A model generated the notes under the pieces. That model was not told the origin of the DNA. It saw only the letters and a list, made by a program, of their open reading frames with translations, and did no database searches. A DNA stretch of 6,902 nucleotides from Prevotella sp. CAG:1031 (GTDB taxonomy: Bacteria; Bacteroidota; Bacteroidia; Bacteroidales; Muribaculaceae): contig HF985562.1 of the NCBI GenBank assembly GCA_000431215.1, forward strand, positions 1 to 6,902. Direction: 5' to 3'. This document shows, one piece after another, positions 6,539-6,902 of the stretch (positions within the stretch are counted from its first letter, which is position 1; each line of letters begins with the position of its first letter). A program made the translations under genes and the position numbers.

Positions 6539-6591
6539 GTTCAGCCTGGGCACTATATATGCCCGATGAACTGAACCTATATATCGGGCTG
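6539..6591. repeat. Nested inverted repeats beside the recombinase gene, possible att or operator site
   Basis: Three overlapping inverted repeats lie in 53 bp: GTTCAG (6539-6544) with CTGAAC (6571-6576), GGGCA (6548-6552) with TGCCC (6560-6564), and GCCCGAT (6561-6567) with ATCGGGC (6583-6589). CTATATAT also occurs twice, at 6553-6560 and 6577-6584. Some of the hairpins exclude each other. There is no T-run on the minus strand after them, so this is a poor intrinsic terminator for the recombinase gene. A recombinase binding/attachment site or an operator for the sce7726-like gene is possible. Confidence 0.45.
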
Positions 6592-6603
6592 GTGAGAAGA
6601 AAA

Positions 6604-6902
6604 TCAGTCGAGGAGGTTAACGAGTTCTTTCTTCATGTCTTCGTCTATATCGCGGTAGCGGGCGAAAGCTTTGCTACCTTCTTTGTGACCGCTGAGTGAG
6701 CCGACGAGGTTCGGGTCTTTAACCTTCTGAAAGAGATTGCCTATGAATGTACGTCGGGCGAGGTGGCTGCTGGCGATTTCATTCAGGGGGCGTTTCTCTT
6801 CAGCGCCGGTTGCCGGATTGAGAATGGTGACCATTCGGCTGACTCCGCAAGTCGTGAATATCTTCTTGATGGCCACGTTGTATTTCTGCGAACTGATGAA
6901 GG
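6604..6902 (-). CDS. Tyrosine recombinase (integrase), C-terminal part, cut by the window edge
   Basis: About 99 codons are open from the right edge (the 5' part lies beyond 6902) to a TGA at 6604-6606. The catalytic C-terminal half of a tyrosine recombinase is visible: HLARR with the H-x-x-R motif (codons 6754-6765), then LSGHKEGSKAFARYRD, containing the second conserved His and the nucleophilic Tyr (codon 6655-6657). The wording of this block closely resembles integrases of Bacteroidales integrative elements. The gene reads toward the sce7726-like gene on the same strand. It is more G+C rich than the A+T-rich genes to its left, consistent with a different origin or a more conserved element backbone. 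A GTG at 6874-6876 is an internal valine, not the start. Confidence 0.88.
   Translation of the reverse strand, partial: FISSQKYNVAIKKIFTTCGVSRMVTILNPATGAEEKRPLNEIASSHLARRTFIGNLFQKVKDPNLVGSLSGHKEGSKAFARYRDIDEDMKKELVNLLD

Noticed and set aside
6418..6699. Plus-strand open frame covering the spacer and both minus-strand gene ends
   Set aside because: It is antisense to two supported genes and has no domain or start signal. Its hydrophobic stretch comes from reading the opposite strand.
1..6902. CRISPR array, tRNA or rRNA genes
   Set aside because: No regularly spaced direct repeats beyond the two copies at the left edge, and no tRNA or rRNA signature found on either strand by eye.

Overview
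The window looks like an accessory (defence-island) segment from a member of the Bacteroidota, probably Bacteroidales. Three observations support this. No gene start has a recognisable Shine-Dalgarno sequence. The best promoter upstream of the first gene matches the Bacteroides TAnnTTTG/-33 pattern. The tyrosine recombinase fragment at the right edge reads like the integrases common in Bacteroidales mobile elements. No taxonomic marker gene is present, so this is inference.

Layout, left to right. Bases 1-258 hold a 15-bp tandem repeat (1-27), a candidate promoter (66-96), and a stretch able to form hairpins (about 103-245) that ends in a terminator-like stem plus T-run. Seven plus-strand genes then run almost without gaps from 259 to 5755. 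The first four are a DpnII/MboI-type (GATC) restriction-modification cassette: a DpnM-class adenine methylase, a DpnII-family endonuclease, an extra small PD-(D/E)XK nuclease, and a DpnA-like beta-class adenine methylase. The last three are a two-pass membrane protein with a cytoplasmic coiled coil, an ImmA/IrrE-type zinc peptidase, and a 'beta family' (PF14350-like) protein. A minus-strand sce7726-like PD-(D/E)XK protein (5748-6503) converges on the beta gene and overlaps its end by 8 bp. A 100-bp spacer with nested inverted repeats (6539-6591) follows, then the C-terminal part of a tyrosine recombinase on the minus strand that runs off the right edge.

How the genes may work together. The two GATC methylases would protect the host, and one of them (DpnA-like) could also protect single-stranded incoming DNA, while the DpnII-type enzyme cuts unmethylated GATC. 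By my reading, GATC does not occur at all in bases 1-2662 and occurs only eight times in the whole window, which fits the predicted specificity. The membrane/coiled-coil, ImmA/IrrE and beta genes sit in the same tight operon, and the sce7726-like nuclease lies beside them. This quartet is the best candidate here for an undescribed defence or stress-response module. The recombinase suggests the block is, or sits beside, an integrative element.
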